This document shows, in pieces, positions 9,372-16,963 of a stretch of DNA of 64,000 bases. The notes beneath the pieces were generated by a model that had not been told where the DNA came from, made no database searches, and saw only the letters and a list, made by a program, of their open reading frames with translations. Both the position numbers and the translations under genes were made by a program. Each line of letters opens with the position of its first letter. Position 1 is the first letter of the stretch. This stretch comes from Acidovorax sp. NCPPB 3576 (GTDB lineage Bacteria; Pseudomonadota; Gammaproteobacteria; Burkholderiales; Burkholderiaceae_C). The DNA lies in contig NZ_CP097267.1 of NCBI RefSeq assembly GCF_028473605.1, positions 3,216,501 to 3,280,500 on the forward strand, read 5' to 3'.

Positions 9372-9869
9372 TCAGTGGAGAGGCAGACCGGGCTGCATCT
9401 CTGCGGCCAGATAGGCCCGCTCTGCCTTGATAGCAGGCAGATCTTTTTTCCGGTCCAGCATCAGCCGAGAGCCGATTGATGCCTTGGCCGCAGAGCTGGC
9501 ATCGCGCGTTTCCAGTGCAAGACGACGGTTCCACAGGGTGAACGCCATCCGCTCGACCTGCTCGGCCAATGCATCGAACGCGGCAATGAAGCGCTCCTGC
9601 CAGTCTTCAGCGCCACGGAGCTTCGTCGCCATGGCGATGAAGCCGTTTTTCGTCATCAGAAGCTCTGGGCGAGACTCGCCCTTGGCGTCCACGTAATCGA
9701 CCACCTGAAAATTCAGGGCGATGAATTCCTCGGAGTGCCGACCGAGAACACGCTTTTGATAAAGCTGGAGGATGTTGTCGTGGCGCTTCCTGAAGCGCTT
9801 GGCCATTTGCCGACTCGTTGTGACGGGCCTCCCATCTGCGAGAGAGACGAGTTCGTTGATTTCTTGCAT
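9372..9869 (-). CDS. Rha-family phage regulatory protein (moron)
   Basis: 165 aa. The first ~90 residues match the Rha fold: MQEINELVSLADGRPVTTSR, then KRHDNILQ and LLMTKNGFIAMATKLRG, as in the P22/phi80 Rha family; a coiled tail follows. Rha proteins interfere with growth in hosts lacking IHF, and the family is used as a phage regulator. It is unusual here because it sits between the minor tail gene and tail tube gene and is flanked on both sides by terminators. GAAAGAG precedes the ATG. This is the layout of a moron. Function beyond the family name is inference. Confidence 0.8.
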   Translation of the reverse strand: MQEINELVSLADGRPVTTSRQMAKRFRKRHDNILQLYQKRVLGRHSEEFIALNFQVVDYVDAKGESRPELLMTKNGFIAMATKLRGAEDWQERFIAAFDALAEQVERMAFTLWNRRLALETRDASSAAKASIGSRLMLDRKKDLPAIKAERAYLAAEMQPGLPLH

Positions 9870-9895
9870 ACATGCTCTTTCATGGTTAAGAAACG

Positions 9896-9919
9896 AAAAA
9901 ACCGCCCTGCGGCGGTTTA
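9896..9919 (-). terminator. intrinsic terminator upstream of the Rha-type gene
   Basis: ACCGCC / GGCGGT stem around a 4-base loop (9901-9916), followed on the minus strand by TTTTTT. It lies between the stop of the DUF3168 gene (9943) and the Rha-type start (9869). Confidence 0.75.
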
Positions 9920-9942
9920 GCGAGTCCGGTCTCTGCCGGTTT

Positions 9943-10299
9943 TTATGAGCGCGCGCCCCAGATGGAAAAGCTCTGCAGCGCGCCCTTCAGCGTGTCGCCG
10001 TCGTCATAGGCACCGACCGGCTCACCCTGGGGCGAGACCGTCAAGTTGGTGGCTGCGCACAGGTCGTCTTCAATCTGGCGCAGCAGGTCCAGCGCAGCCT
10101 TTGGCGTCGCGGCCCAGGCGTTGATCTGGATGAAGGAGTTGCGCTTGTCGGCCGGGCTGTTGTCGAGGTAGCGCAGCGAAGCGCCGCCGACGTGCTGCCA
10201 GGTGATGTAAGGCGTCGCCGTGTCGTGCGGCGCTGTGCCAAGGTGGACACGCGGGCAGCGCGCCTTCAGAACAGAGATCAGGTCGGTCTCAAGACTCAT
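9943..10299 (-). CDS. tail completion protein, DUF3168 type
   Basis: 118 aa. The pattern (MSLETDLISVLKARCPRVHL; TPYITWQHVGG; RNSFIQINAWAATPKAALDL) is that of DUF3168 proteins, which include tail-terminator-like proteins at the head-proximal end of the tail. The ATG overlaps the stop of the HK97 gp10-like gene (ATGA). Confidence 0.82.
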   Translation of the reverse strand: MSLETDLISVLKARCPRVHLGTAPHDTATPYITWQHVGGASLRYLDNSPADKRNSFIQINAWAATPKAALDLLRQIEDDLCAATNLTVSPQGEPVGAYDDGDTLKGALQSFSIWGARS

Positions 10300-10847
10300 G
10301 CAGCACCTGCCTTCGCCGCGACTCGGCGGACCAGTTCGTCCTCGGCCGCCTTGTAGGCGCGATCAAAGGCACTCTCAGCGCGCCGCACGAATGCCTTGGC
10401 AGGAACCTGCTTCGGCGTCGGGAGAGTCACGTAATAGGCGTCCTTTTCGGCCTGCGAAGCGCGGCGGCCGGGCTTGCGCTGGCCGTCCATACCCGGGCGT
10501 ACCATGGGGCCCATTCCGTCAGGACGGTAGCGATAGCGCTGCAGATAGCCGTACTCCACCAAGTGACCGTGCGGCGCCTTCTTGTGGTTCCAACTGATGT
10601 TGTAGACCGCCTTTCCGTCCAGCGACTTTTCCGGGCTGAACTTCTGGTAGATCGAGGCATCCAGATTGCCGGTCTTTCGGCCAAGGCCGGCGACGTTGCG
10701 CTTCACCTCGTCGTACAGCACCTGGGAGCCTGCCTGGGCCGAGGGGCGCACCGCATCGTCTGCCACTTCACCCAACTGATCGAGCAAGGAATCGAGGCCT
10801 GCGGTATCCACCGCGGCACTGAACGTCTTCGCACCCGTCCGCGTCAT
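10296..10847 (-). CDS. HK97 gp10-like neck/tail-joining protein
   Basis: 183 aa from the ATG at 10847, chosen because GAGGTGAAG lies just upstream and the ATG overlaps the previous stop (ATGA); an in-frame ATG at 10862 is less likely. The N-terminal part (LDSLLDQLGEVADDAVRPS...SQVLYDEVKRN) and the HLVEYGY motif near residue 97 are typical of the HK97-gp10_like family, which helps complete the head-tail connection. Confidence 0.85.
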   Translation of the reverse strand: MTRTGAKTFSAAVDTAGLDSLLDQLGEVADDAVRPSAQAGSQVLYDEVKRNVAGLGRKTGNLDASIYQKFSPEKSLDGKAVYNISWNHKKAPHGHLVEYGYLQRYRYRPDGMGPMVRPGMDGQRKPGRRASQAEKDAYYVTLPTPKQVPAKAFVRRAESAFDRAYKAAEDELVRRVAAKAGAA

Positions 10848-11176
10848 TTCTTCACCTCGCAAACCAGGTCGACGTGCTCGCGCCGAGCTTCGTCCGGCAG
10901 CACCGCATTGATGTCGTACACCGTAGCTCCGTGCAGCGCACGCATGCCGGCAGTGATGTCGGTGCGGTAACGGATGCGGATGGACGTCTTCACAACAGAG
11001 GCTTGCGCGTCAGCCTTGATAGCGCCCAAGCCGCTCAGGTTCTTGATGCTCGCCCAGGGCTTGGCCACCTCGACCCAGTTCTCGGAGTCGGGGATGGGTG
11101 AGCCCCACTCGTCCTGCATCTGACGCGGCTTCTGGATGGTGATCCGGCGATTGAGAGATCCTGCGTCGAGCGTCAT
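10844..11176 (-). CDS. head-tail joining (head closure) protein
   Basis: 110 aa. The sequence MTLDAGSLNRRITIQKPRQM followed by W...VAKPWASIKNLSG is the hallmark of the Phage_H_T_join family (SPP1 gp16/HK97 gp7-like). It forms a ring below the portal adaptor. ATGA overlaps on both sides place it in a tightly coupled connector operon. Confidence 0.88.
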   Translation of the reverse strand: MTLDAGSLNRRITIQKPRQMQDEWGSPIPDSENWVEVAKPWASIKNLSGLGAIKADAQASVVKTSIRIRYRTDITAGMRALHGATVYDINAVLPDEARREHVDLVCEVKK

Positions 11177-11532
11177 GCCAGTACCCTCTTCCTGATCGGG
11201 GCGAGCAGCGCGGTAATGGGCGCTGGCAGCTGACCGTCCTCAAATGCCTTCTTTTCGTCACCGCTCGGGTAGCGGTAGAGGTAGCCCACCAGCAGCAGAG
11301 TCGCGGATTTCACGATGGAGCGGATCGCGGTCGTGTAGACGATCTTTCCGTCTGTATCGCGCACAGGCTGGCCCAGCGAATCCAGTTCGGGCTGGAAAGG
11401 TGGCACGCCGTTGAGGTGCATGGCAATCCGCTCGGACGCCGCTTCCAGCTTCAGAATCAGGTCGTCGTCAGCGGAATCGTCATCCACGCGCAGGTGCTGC
11501 TTGACCTGCTCCAAGGTTGCGAACGGCGTCAT
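11173..11532 (-). CDS. head-tail connector (gp6-like adaptor)
   Basis: 119 aa. MTPFATLEQVKQHLRVDDDS, then LILKLEAASERIAMHL, is the typical start of HK97 gp6-like adaptors; C-terminal helices follow (IRSIVKSATLLLVGYLYRYP). It binds the portal ring. Overlaps both neighbours by 4 nt. Confidence 0.88.
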   Translation of the reverse strand: MTPFATLEQVKQHLRVDDDSADDDLILKLEAASERIAMHLNGVPPFQPELDSLGQPVRDTDGKIVYTTAIRSIVKSATLLLVGYLYRYPSGDEKKAFEDGQLPAPITALLAPIRKRVLA

Positions 11533-12599
11533 ACGGCAATGCCCTTCCCGGCATCACGACCTCGCTTAACGGCCAGGCGCCAGCCATTGGAGCCGGGCTC
11601 GCCGGGGTGCCCGATCGGCGCATCCTTCTGGGCGATGAAATACGAGCCACCCCAGGTCACGCCGTCGCCAGCTTCGTAATCCGTCCCAGCCTTGAATACG
11701 CCCTTATCGACCAGCGCGGCGACCTTGATGCTTTTCGAGACTTCCGCGCCGCTTGAAGTGCGGGCCACCACCGTGAACTCGCGGCCGTCCTGATCGATGC
11801 GGAGATCAGCGATGCCTTCAACCACGCATTCCCAGCCGTGCAGGCCCTTGGTTGCTTCGAAGGCGCGCCACAGTCCGCCCGCATGCCTCGCATACGTGCC
11901 GCGAGCGTAGGACTTCTCCAGATCAATCTCAGGTTGCAGTTCCAACTGCAGGGCGTCGCGGCCTGGCTCGCCATCCTTCGGCACGGCCACTGCGCTCAGT
12001 GCTTTGGTCACAGCCTCATCCACCATGCGCTGCACCTCCTCGGCGGGCAAAGATTCGCCGTCCTTGGGGCGCGGAATTTCAGCAACCGCCTTGGCGACCT
12101 CTTGCACCACCAGCGGCGCCACGTCGTCAGCAGTGACGCTGCGGCCATCTTGCGGCAGAGGAATCGCAGCCACAGCCTTCGCGACAAGCTCCGCGACCAC
12201 TTCAGGGTCGGCATCCTTGCCGTCCTTCGGAGCCGGGATATCTGCTACAGCCTTCGTCACCAATTCGGCCAACATCGGAGCGACATCGTCAGGCGTGACG
12301 CTGACGCCGTCCTTAGGCGCGGGAAGCTCCTGGACCGCCTTCGACACCTGCTGCGCGACCTCCTCCACGACCATGGGCGCCAGTTCTTCAACGGTCACAC
12401 TGGCGCCAGGCTCGCCGTCCTTGGGACGCGGAATCTCAGCCACTGCGGCCTGCACACGCTCGGCCAGCTGCTTGCTCACGCTCTCGGGCAACTCCTTGAT
12501 CGCAGTGTCGATGTCGTCCAGGCGCTTCATCAACGGTGCCATCTTGGCGCGCACGGCCTTGATCACGGCGTCAGCCAGGGCTTTCAGGTCAGCTCGCAT
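11529..12599 (-). CDS. repeat-rich phage structural protein between portal and connector
   Basis: 356 aa in three parts. Residues 1-50 are a helical start. Residues ~52-225 hold about six copies of a 25-36 residue unit: an Ala/Val-rich helix (VAPMVVEEVAKAV) followed by a Pro-Lys-Asp-Gly turn (EIPRPKDGE, ELPAPKDGV, DIPAPKDGK, PLPQDGR). The C-terminal ~120 residues contain a YARGTYARHAGGLWRAFEAT module that looks like carbohydrate-binding modules of phage proteins, and end in a basic tail. It overlaps the portal gene end by 16 nt. I do not recognise a named family; a head-attached fibre or decoration protein is inference. Confidence 0.6.
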   Translation of the reverse strand: MRADLKALADAVIKAVRAKMAPLMKRLDDIDTAIKELPESVSKQLAERVQAAVAEIPRPKDGEPGASVTVEELAPMVVEEVAQQVSKAVQELPAPKDGVSVTPDDVAPMLAELVTKAVADIPAPKDGKDADPEVVAELVAKAVAAIPLPQDGRSVTADDVAPLVVQEVAKAVAEIPRPKDGESLPAEEVQRMVDEAVTKALSAVAVPKDGEPGRDALQLELQPEIDLEKSYARGTYARHAGGLWRAFEATKGLHGWECVVEGIADLRIDQDGREFTVVARTSSGAEVSKSIKVAALVDKGVFKAGTDYEAGDGVTWGGSYFIAQKDAPIGHPGEPGSNGWRLAVKRGRDAGKGIAV

Positions 12600-13987
12600 T
12601 CCAGTCCCTTCTCGATGTACTCGGCCAGGGCCTTCACATCGTCTTCGCTGATCTCGTCAGGCTCTGGCTGCGGTGCAGGCGCGGGAGGTGGCACCGGCAG
12701 ATCAACCAGAGCGACCCGGTTCAGACGCACTTGGTCAAGTGGCATGTCTTGCTGTTGCATGTACACCGTGTCCCCACCCAGCAATGGCGCCAAATTCAGT
12801 TCGCGCCGTCCTTCGTTGGGCGTCTTCACCCCTCCGCCTACGAGCTTCACAATCACCTCGGCATTGGTGGCAGGATCCATGCGCAGCAGGTTTTCCAGCT
12901 CCAGCTCCGTGCGGTAGCCAGCAGGCAGCGAAAGCCCGTCGTCAAAGCACAGCTCCATCTCCTCGATGAGGGAGTGCAGCGCGTCGTTGAAATAGATCTG
13001 GTTCAGGTCGCCGACCTTCTGGCCGGCGGGGATCGGACCGCCGACTTTGAAAGCCGGCACATGGAACACCTGCGCCACCATCTCGGAGGTGAGCGTGATC
13101 TGCTCTTTCGTCTGGGCGTCCGACGCCGTCATGCGGATGGGCTCGTACTTGAGCCCGTCGCCCACCACCGCCACCTTTCCCGAGTTGGGCCCGGTGAAGT
13201 TGTCGTTCCAGTAGGCCTGCAGTCGCTTGGCATCGGCATCATCGATCTCACCGGGAGCAACCAGGAGGCCGCTGGGCTTCGCGCCCTGATTAAAGAAGCG
13301 CCGCGAGTCCCGCAACATTTCCAATCCGCCGGAGGCCGGCAGGCAGGCCGCAAACAGCGGCGAAACGCCAACCAGCGGGTGGAACATGCAGTTCATCCGG
13401 TCGTGGATGACCTCGGAGGTCGGCACGTACACCGTGGACTCCTGCAGGCCAGATAGGTTGTCCTGCCCGAGCTGGTAAAAGATGGAGCCGTCTGGCGCGA
13501 TCAGTGGCTGAACGAGTCCAGGGACGAGCACATACAGTGCCACCACGACGCCTCGGCCATCACGAATCTTGAGCGCGTAGGTATTACCCCAGGTCAACTT
13601 CGAGCAGATCCACCATTGCTTGAACTGGATCTGGTTCTGGTAATGGTTGGGCCGGCGCAGCACGGGGGAATAGGCGGGATTGGTGGACTCCTTCCAGATG
13701 CCGCTCGGCTGCAACTCCATCAGGCGCGTGCGCAACTTGCCGATGTCGTTGTAGATCAAGGAGCAGCACGAGAACACCGCCGGGTACGACAGCACAGTCT
13801 CCGGGCGGACGTTGATGTCAATCTGGAAGTAGCCAGGCGGTTGTGCTGGCGTGATGTCGTGCCACACACCATCGGTATGCGGCGACACCAAGCCCCGCGG
13901 CTGGGCCGTCACGATGCCCTTCTGCACCTCGCCGCCACTGGCGGGCGTCGCCCCGCGGCTGACGAGATTTCTAAGAAAGCGAATCAT
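12584..13987 (-). CDS. portal protein (HK97 type)
   Basis: 467 aa. The core is typical of Phage_portal: YPAVFSCCSLIYNDIGKL, WWICSKLTWGNTYALKIRD, FFNQGAKPSGLLVAPGEIDD and EMVAQVFHVPAFKVGG. It forms the dodecameric DNA channel at one capsid vertex. The C-terminus is Pro-rich and acidic. In most HK97-like phages the portal gene lies between terminase and protease; here it follows the capsid gene. Its ATG overlaps the preceding 118-aa gene (ATGA). Confidence 0.92.
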   Translation of the reverse strand: MIRFLRNLVSRGATPASGGEVQKGIVTAQPRGLVSPHTDGVWHDITPAQPPGYFQIDINVRPETVLSYPAVFSCCSLIYNDIGKLRTRLMELQPSGIWKESTNPAYSPVLRRPNHYQNQIQFKQWWICSKLTWGNTYALKIRDGRGVVVALYVLVPGLVQPLIAPDGSIFYQLGQDNLSGLQESTVYVPTSEVIHDRMNCMFHPLVGVSPLFAACLPASGGLEMLRDSRRFFNQGAKPSGLLVAPGEIDDADAKRLQAYWNDNFTGPNSGKVAVVGDGLKYEPIRMTASDAQTKEQITLTSEMVAQVFHVPAFKVGGPIPAGQKVGDLNQIYFNDALHSLIEEMELCFDDGLSLPAGYRTELELENLLRMDPATNAEVIVKLVGGGVKTPNEGRRELNLAPLLGGDTVYMQQQDMPLDQVRLNRVALVDLPVPPPAPAPQPEPDEISEDDVKALAEYIEKGLECELT

Positions 13988-14340
13988 TGGTCGTCAGCCT
14001 TTTCAAACGCGGCGTCCAGCAGTTCGGCCAGATCGGCCTTGAGCGTCACACCTTCAGGGATCTCGATCCCCCTGTCGGCGAGCGCCGCCTTCAGGTCGGC
14101 CACTTTCAGGCCATCGGAAGGCTTGGCGCCACCGTTCGCGGCTTGGGCCGGGGCGGATGGACTGACGGTCTTCGTCACCTCGGGCGTCGCGACCGCAGTC
14201 TGGTAGGTCTCAGCAGGAACAGCCCGGCCGATCGCCTGCAGCACGCGCGCATCACCGCGGGAAGCGGGGAAGCCGTCCCCGGCTTTCAGCGCGCGGCCGG
14301 CGTAGGTGAACGACTTGGTTGCTTTCAGGTTTTCTCGCAT
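13984..14340 (-). CDS. small phage head-region protein with SAP/HeH-like C-terminus
   Basis: 118 aa. The N-terminal ~50 residues (KATKSFTYAGRALKAGDGFP) look like the short beta proteins often next to capsid genes. The C-terminal 35 residues (LKVADLKAALADRGIEIPEG) resemble HeH/SAP helix-extended-helix motifs. It lies between capsid and portal and is coupled to portal. A head-completion or DNA-binding role is a guess. Confidence 0.55.
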   Translation of the reverse strand: MRENLKATKSFTYAGRALKAGDGFPASRGDARVLQAIGRAVPAETYQTAVATPEVTKTVSPSAPAQAANGGAKPSDGLKVADLKAALADRGIEIPEGVTLKADLAELLDAAFEKADDQ

Positions 14341-14400
14341 GGCTGTCCTTTGATTTGGGGAGCACCGGGCGTCATATCCCGGCGCTGGGGCGGCTATCGA

Positions 14401-15804
14401 TCAGCCGCCGGCATCCACGGCGCCGTAGTCGGCGCCGGTGATAACCGCCACTGCGGACGCGCGGCGCTTGGCGAAGTTGATGGAGCGCACCACCTTGATG
14501 GCGGTGGATTCGCTCTGGAACATCGAAGTGAAGCTCGCAGACGCGCCAGTGGGCGTGTCGGTCGCGCCCGTTGGGGAGGTGTCCTGCTCGATCATTGCCT
14601 CGCGAGAGATCGACACCTGCACGCCAGAATCGCCGATGCGGTAGATGTCCGAGGGCTTCAGCATCATCATCAAGCCGGCGCCGACGTTGTCGCCCGTGGT
14701 CACCGTGTCACCCAGCAGCGTGCCGCCTGATGCATTGATGCCAGGGAATTCGACCAGGCCCAGAGCGTTTGTCATCAGCTGGACAGACTTGGCCAGGGAC
14801 GGGGTGGTCACCAGGTGCAGGCCGTTCACGTTCTTGGCGGCGATGAACTGCGCGTACAGGGCCTTGATGTCGGCACGCAGGCCGGCGCCGTCGGTGCCAG
14901 CGGAGGGGATGCCGGTCACGCCGTTCAGGATGCCAGCCGGAGACACGCCAGCGACACCAGCGGCCGCGCTCAGGAACGTGGTGTCCACGCGCTGCGAGCT
15001 GGCTTCCACCAGGGCATCGCGCACCAGCTGCTCGGCCGATGGGCTGGAATCGCGCAGCAGTTCGTTGGAGACCACGGCCAGCGCAGCCACCTTCAGCGGC
15101 GTCAGCGTCACGTTCATGAAGTCGGCGGTGGTCGCAGGGATGGCCTTCGACTGCCCCACCCAGTAGGCGGTCGCCGCGCCGTCCTGGCCCTTGATCTGCA
15201 CGTTCGCAGGGATCTGGCGCAGCGGCAGCTTGTCGTACACGGTCTGCGAGTACAGGAAGTCGATGAAGTCGCCGGTGTAGCGCTGATCGATAGCCGCCAG
15301 CTCGGCGCCCCACTCGCCTGTGCCGGTTCCGCCGCCAGGCACCGCGGCCTTCATGACGTTGATCAGCGTGGGATTGGTCTTGCCCCAACGAGCTTCCGCG
15401 ATGGCGAGCGCCGAAACGTCGCCGTCGCTCAGGCGGGACAGGGCCTTGGCGATCACGATGCGGGTGTAGTTCTGGCCCTTGAACTTCTCGTCGGCGTCCT
15501 TGTTCATGTGGATGGCAGGAGCGCCACCGGTGGCCAACGCACCGCGGGCGACTGCACCAGCGCCGGCAGCAGCACCGCCCGTGGCTGGAACAGCCTTGGT
15601 GACTTGCAGCGCTTCGAGTTCGCGCAGGTCCGCCAGCTCAGCATCGATCTGGGAAATGTCGGTTGTGAGGCCCTTGAAGGCTTCGCGCTCGCTCTCGTCC
15701 TTGGTCCGGCCTTCGTCCAAAGCCTTCTTTTGCACGCCTTCCAGCTCCAGGGCCTTGGCGGTGCGCGTCTCCATGAGGCGCTTGATCTGTTCTTGCAGGT
15801 TCAT
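14401..15804 (-). CDS. major capsid protein, HK97 fold
   Basis: 467 aa. The N-terminal ~75 residues are a charged coiled coil (MNLQEQIKRLMETRTAKALE), the delta/scaffold domain removed by the protease in this family. An Ala/Gly linker (residues ~78-95) follows, then the HK97 core (AAVPGGGTGTGEWGAELA, IPANVQIKGQDGAATAYWVG, VVSNELLRDSSPSAEQLVRD). GAAAGGA lies before the ATG. The protease gene directly upstream supports processing. Confidence 0.92.
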   Translation of the reverse strand: MNLQEQIKRLMETRTAKALELEGVQKKALDEGRTKDESEREAFKGLTTDISQIDAELADLRELEALQVTKAVPATGGAAAGAGAVARGALATGGAPAIHMNKDADEKFKGQNYTRIVIAKALSRLSDGDVSALAIAEARWGKTNPTLINVMKAAVPGGGTGTGEWGAELAAIDQRYTGDFIDFLYSQTVYDKLPLRQIPANVQIKGQDGAATAYWVGQSKAIPATTADFMNVTLTPLKVAALAVVSNELLRDSSPSAEQLVRDALVEASSQRVDTTFLSAAAGVAGVSPAGILNGVTGIPSAGTDGAGLRADIKALYAQFIAAKNVNGLHLVTTPSLAKSVQLMTNALGLVEFPGINASGGTLLGDTVTTGDNVGAGLMMMLKPSDIYRIGDSGVQVSISREAMIEQDTSPTGATDTPTGASASFTSMFQSESTAIKVVRSINFAKRRASAVAVITGADYGAVDAGG

Positions 15805-15821
15805 TGGGTGTCCTTTCGGGA

Positions 15822-16400
15822 TTACTTGAGAAATACGACGCCCTTGCGGGCTTCTGGTTGTCCCGAGACGCCGGGAGGCAGCAAGCGCACGACACGGTCA
15901 TGCTTGCGGCCTGTCGCGGCCAGCAGCGCGTTGTCGAGAGACTTGATGGTGGTGATCGATGCATCGGCGTTGGCCGGCACCGTGACTGCGGACAGCTCAA
16001 ACCACAGCCATTTCGTGTAACGCATGCCGTAGGTGCCCTCGATGCGGGCTGCCTCCAGCGGCTTGAGGCCGACCGAAAGGCCGCGCACCAGCTTGGCCTT
16101 CAGCATCTGCCAGGCAGTGGAGAGGCGCTCCTTTAGCGGGCCCTCCTCCTCAACATCGGCCACCTCGCCTTCGACCTCGATCCCCTTCTCGGTCACGCGC
16201 GCCGCGGTAATCCAGCCGATGGGATCGTTGCTGTCGTGCTGCCATAAAAACGGAATGGGCAACTTGAACTGGGCCCCCTTCGGCTCCACGATGTCGCCGG
16301 TTCGATCGGTGGTCGGCGTTGAAGCAACACCCTTGAAGGTGCGCTTGCCTCCCTCGTCGCTGAGGGCCTTGATAACAAGGGTCGAGTAAGCACGTTCCAT
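15822..16400 (-). CDS. HK97-family prohead protease
   Basis: 192 aa. It has the S78 family layout: His55 in LWQHD, Ser109 in RGLSVGL, and Glu135 in WLWFELSAVTVPAN. It cleaves the capsid delta domain during maturation. TGGAGC precedes the ATG, and the capsid gene begins 17 nt after its stop. Two terminator hairpins lie just upstream (16417-16471). Confidence 0.9.
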   Translation of the reverse strand: MERAYSTLVIKALSDEGGKRTFKGVASTPTTDRTGDIVEPKGAQFKLPIPFLWQHDSNDPIGWITAARVTEKGIEVEGEVADVEEEGPLKERLSTAWQMLKAKLVRGLSVGLKPLEAARIEGTYGMRYTKWLWFELSAVTVPANADASITTIKSLDNALLAATGRKHDRVVRLLPPGVSGQPEARKGVVFLK

Positions 16401-16416
16401 GCGGTGCTCCAGAAAG

Positions 16417-16440
16417 AGAAAAGCCCGCTCATGGCGGGCC
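16417..16440 (-). terminator. intrinsic terminator upstream of the prohead protease gene
   Basis: GCCCGC / GCGGGC stem (16423-16439) with a 5-base loop, followed on the minus strand by TTTT. Second of a tandem pair. Confidence 0.65.
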
Positions 16441-16445
16441 GGAAT

Positions 16446-16471
16446 GAAAAGAGCCCGCGCAGTGCGGGCTC
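16446..16471 (-). terminator. intrinsic terminator after the 65-aa gene
   Basis: GAGCCCGC (16451-16458) pairs with GCGGGCTC (16464-16471), followed on the minus strand by TTTTC. First of a tandem pair inside the head operon. Confidence 0.7.
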
Positions 16472-16500
16472 ATGGACTTGGGGGCGGGCGCGCGAGATCT

Positions 16501-16698
16501 TCAGCCGCGTCCGCTTCGATCTCCGACCGGATCGTCCAGCTCATCAGCAACTGGATCGAAGGGCGCGGGATGGGGCGGGAAGTGCAGCTCCGCGTGTGTT
16601 GATTGCTGGACCAGGGGCGGGCGTTTTCCTTCCTCGGGCGATTCCGGGACTTGTTGGTGATCCACCTGCTCTTGGTGCATCGGCTGAATGTTGGTCAT
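16501..16698 (-). CDS. small acidic phage protein, unknown function
   Basis: 65 aa from the ATG at 16698, which has GGAGCG 6 nt upstream. The sequence MTNIQPMHQEQVDHQQVPES and a Pro/Asp-rich end (DELDDPVGDRSGRG) suggest a disordered, acidic peptide. It lies between large terminase and protease. No family recognised. The 265 nt between it and the terminase stop (16699-16963) show nothing I can support. Confidence 0.5.
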   Translation of the reverse strand: MTNIQPMHQEQVDHQQVPESPEEGKRPPLVQQSTHAELHFPPHPAPFDPVADELDDPVGDRSGRG

Positions 16699-16963
16699 GT
16701 GTCGCTCCGTTGAATCGGGCGGTGTGCCCTTACGCATATTTCGCGCCAGATGCCCAACGCGACTGGTGGGGCATGTCCGACGGGGGAGGTAGGACAGAGG
16801 CCGGGAAGGGTTTCCCTCATGAGGAGCGTCGAAAAATACGATCAAGCTCTACAGGACAGCACCGATGGGTTGACTTAAACCAACCATCCTCCGCGAAAGC
16901 CGGCGCGGTTCATGGTGCTCGGCCAGCCAAACGAATGAAGCGGACCGCACATGGCGGGCCTGT

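Noticed and set aside
14341..14400. Hairpin between capsid and the 118-aa gene as a terminator
   Set aside because: AGCGCCGGG/CCCGGTGCT pairing exists but has no T run.
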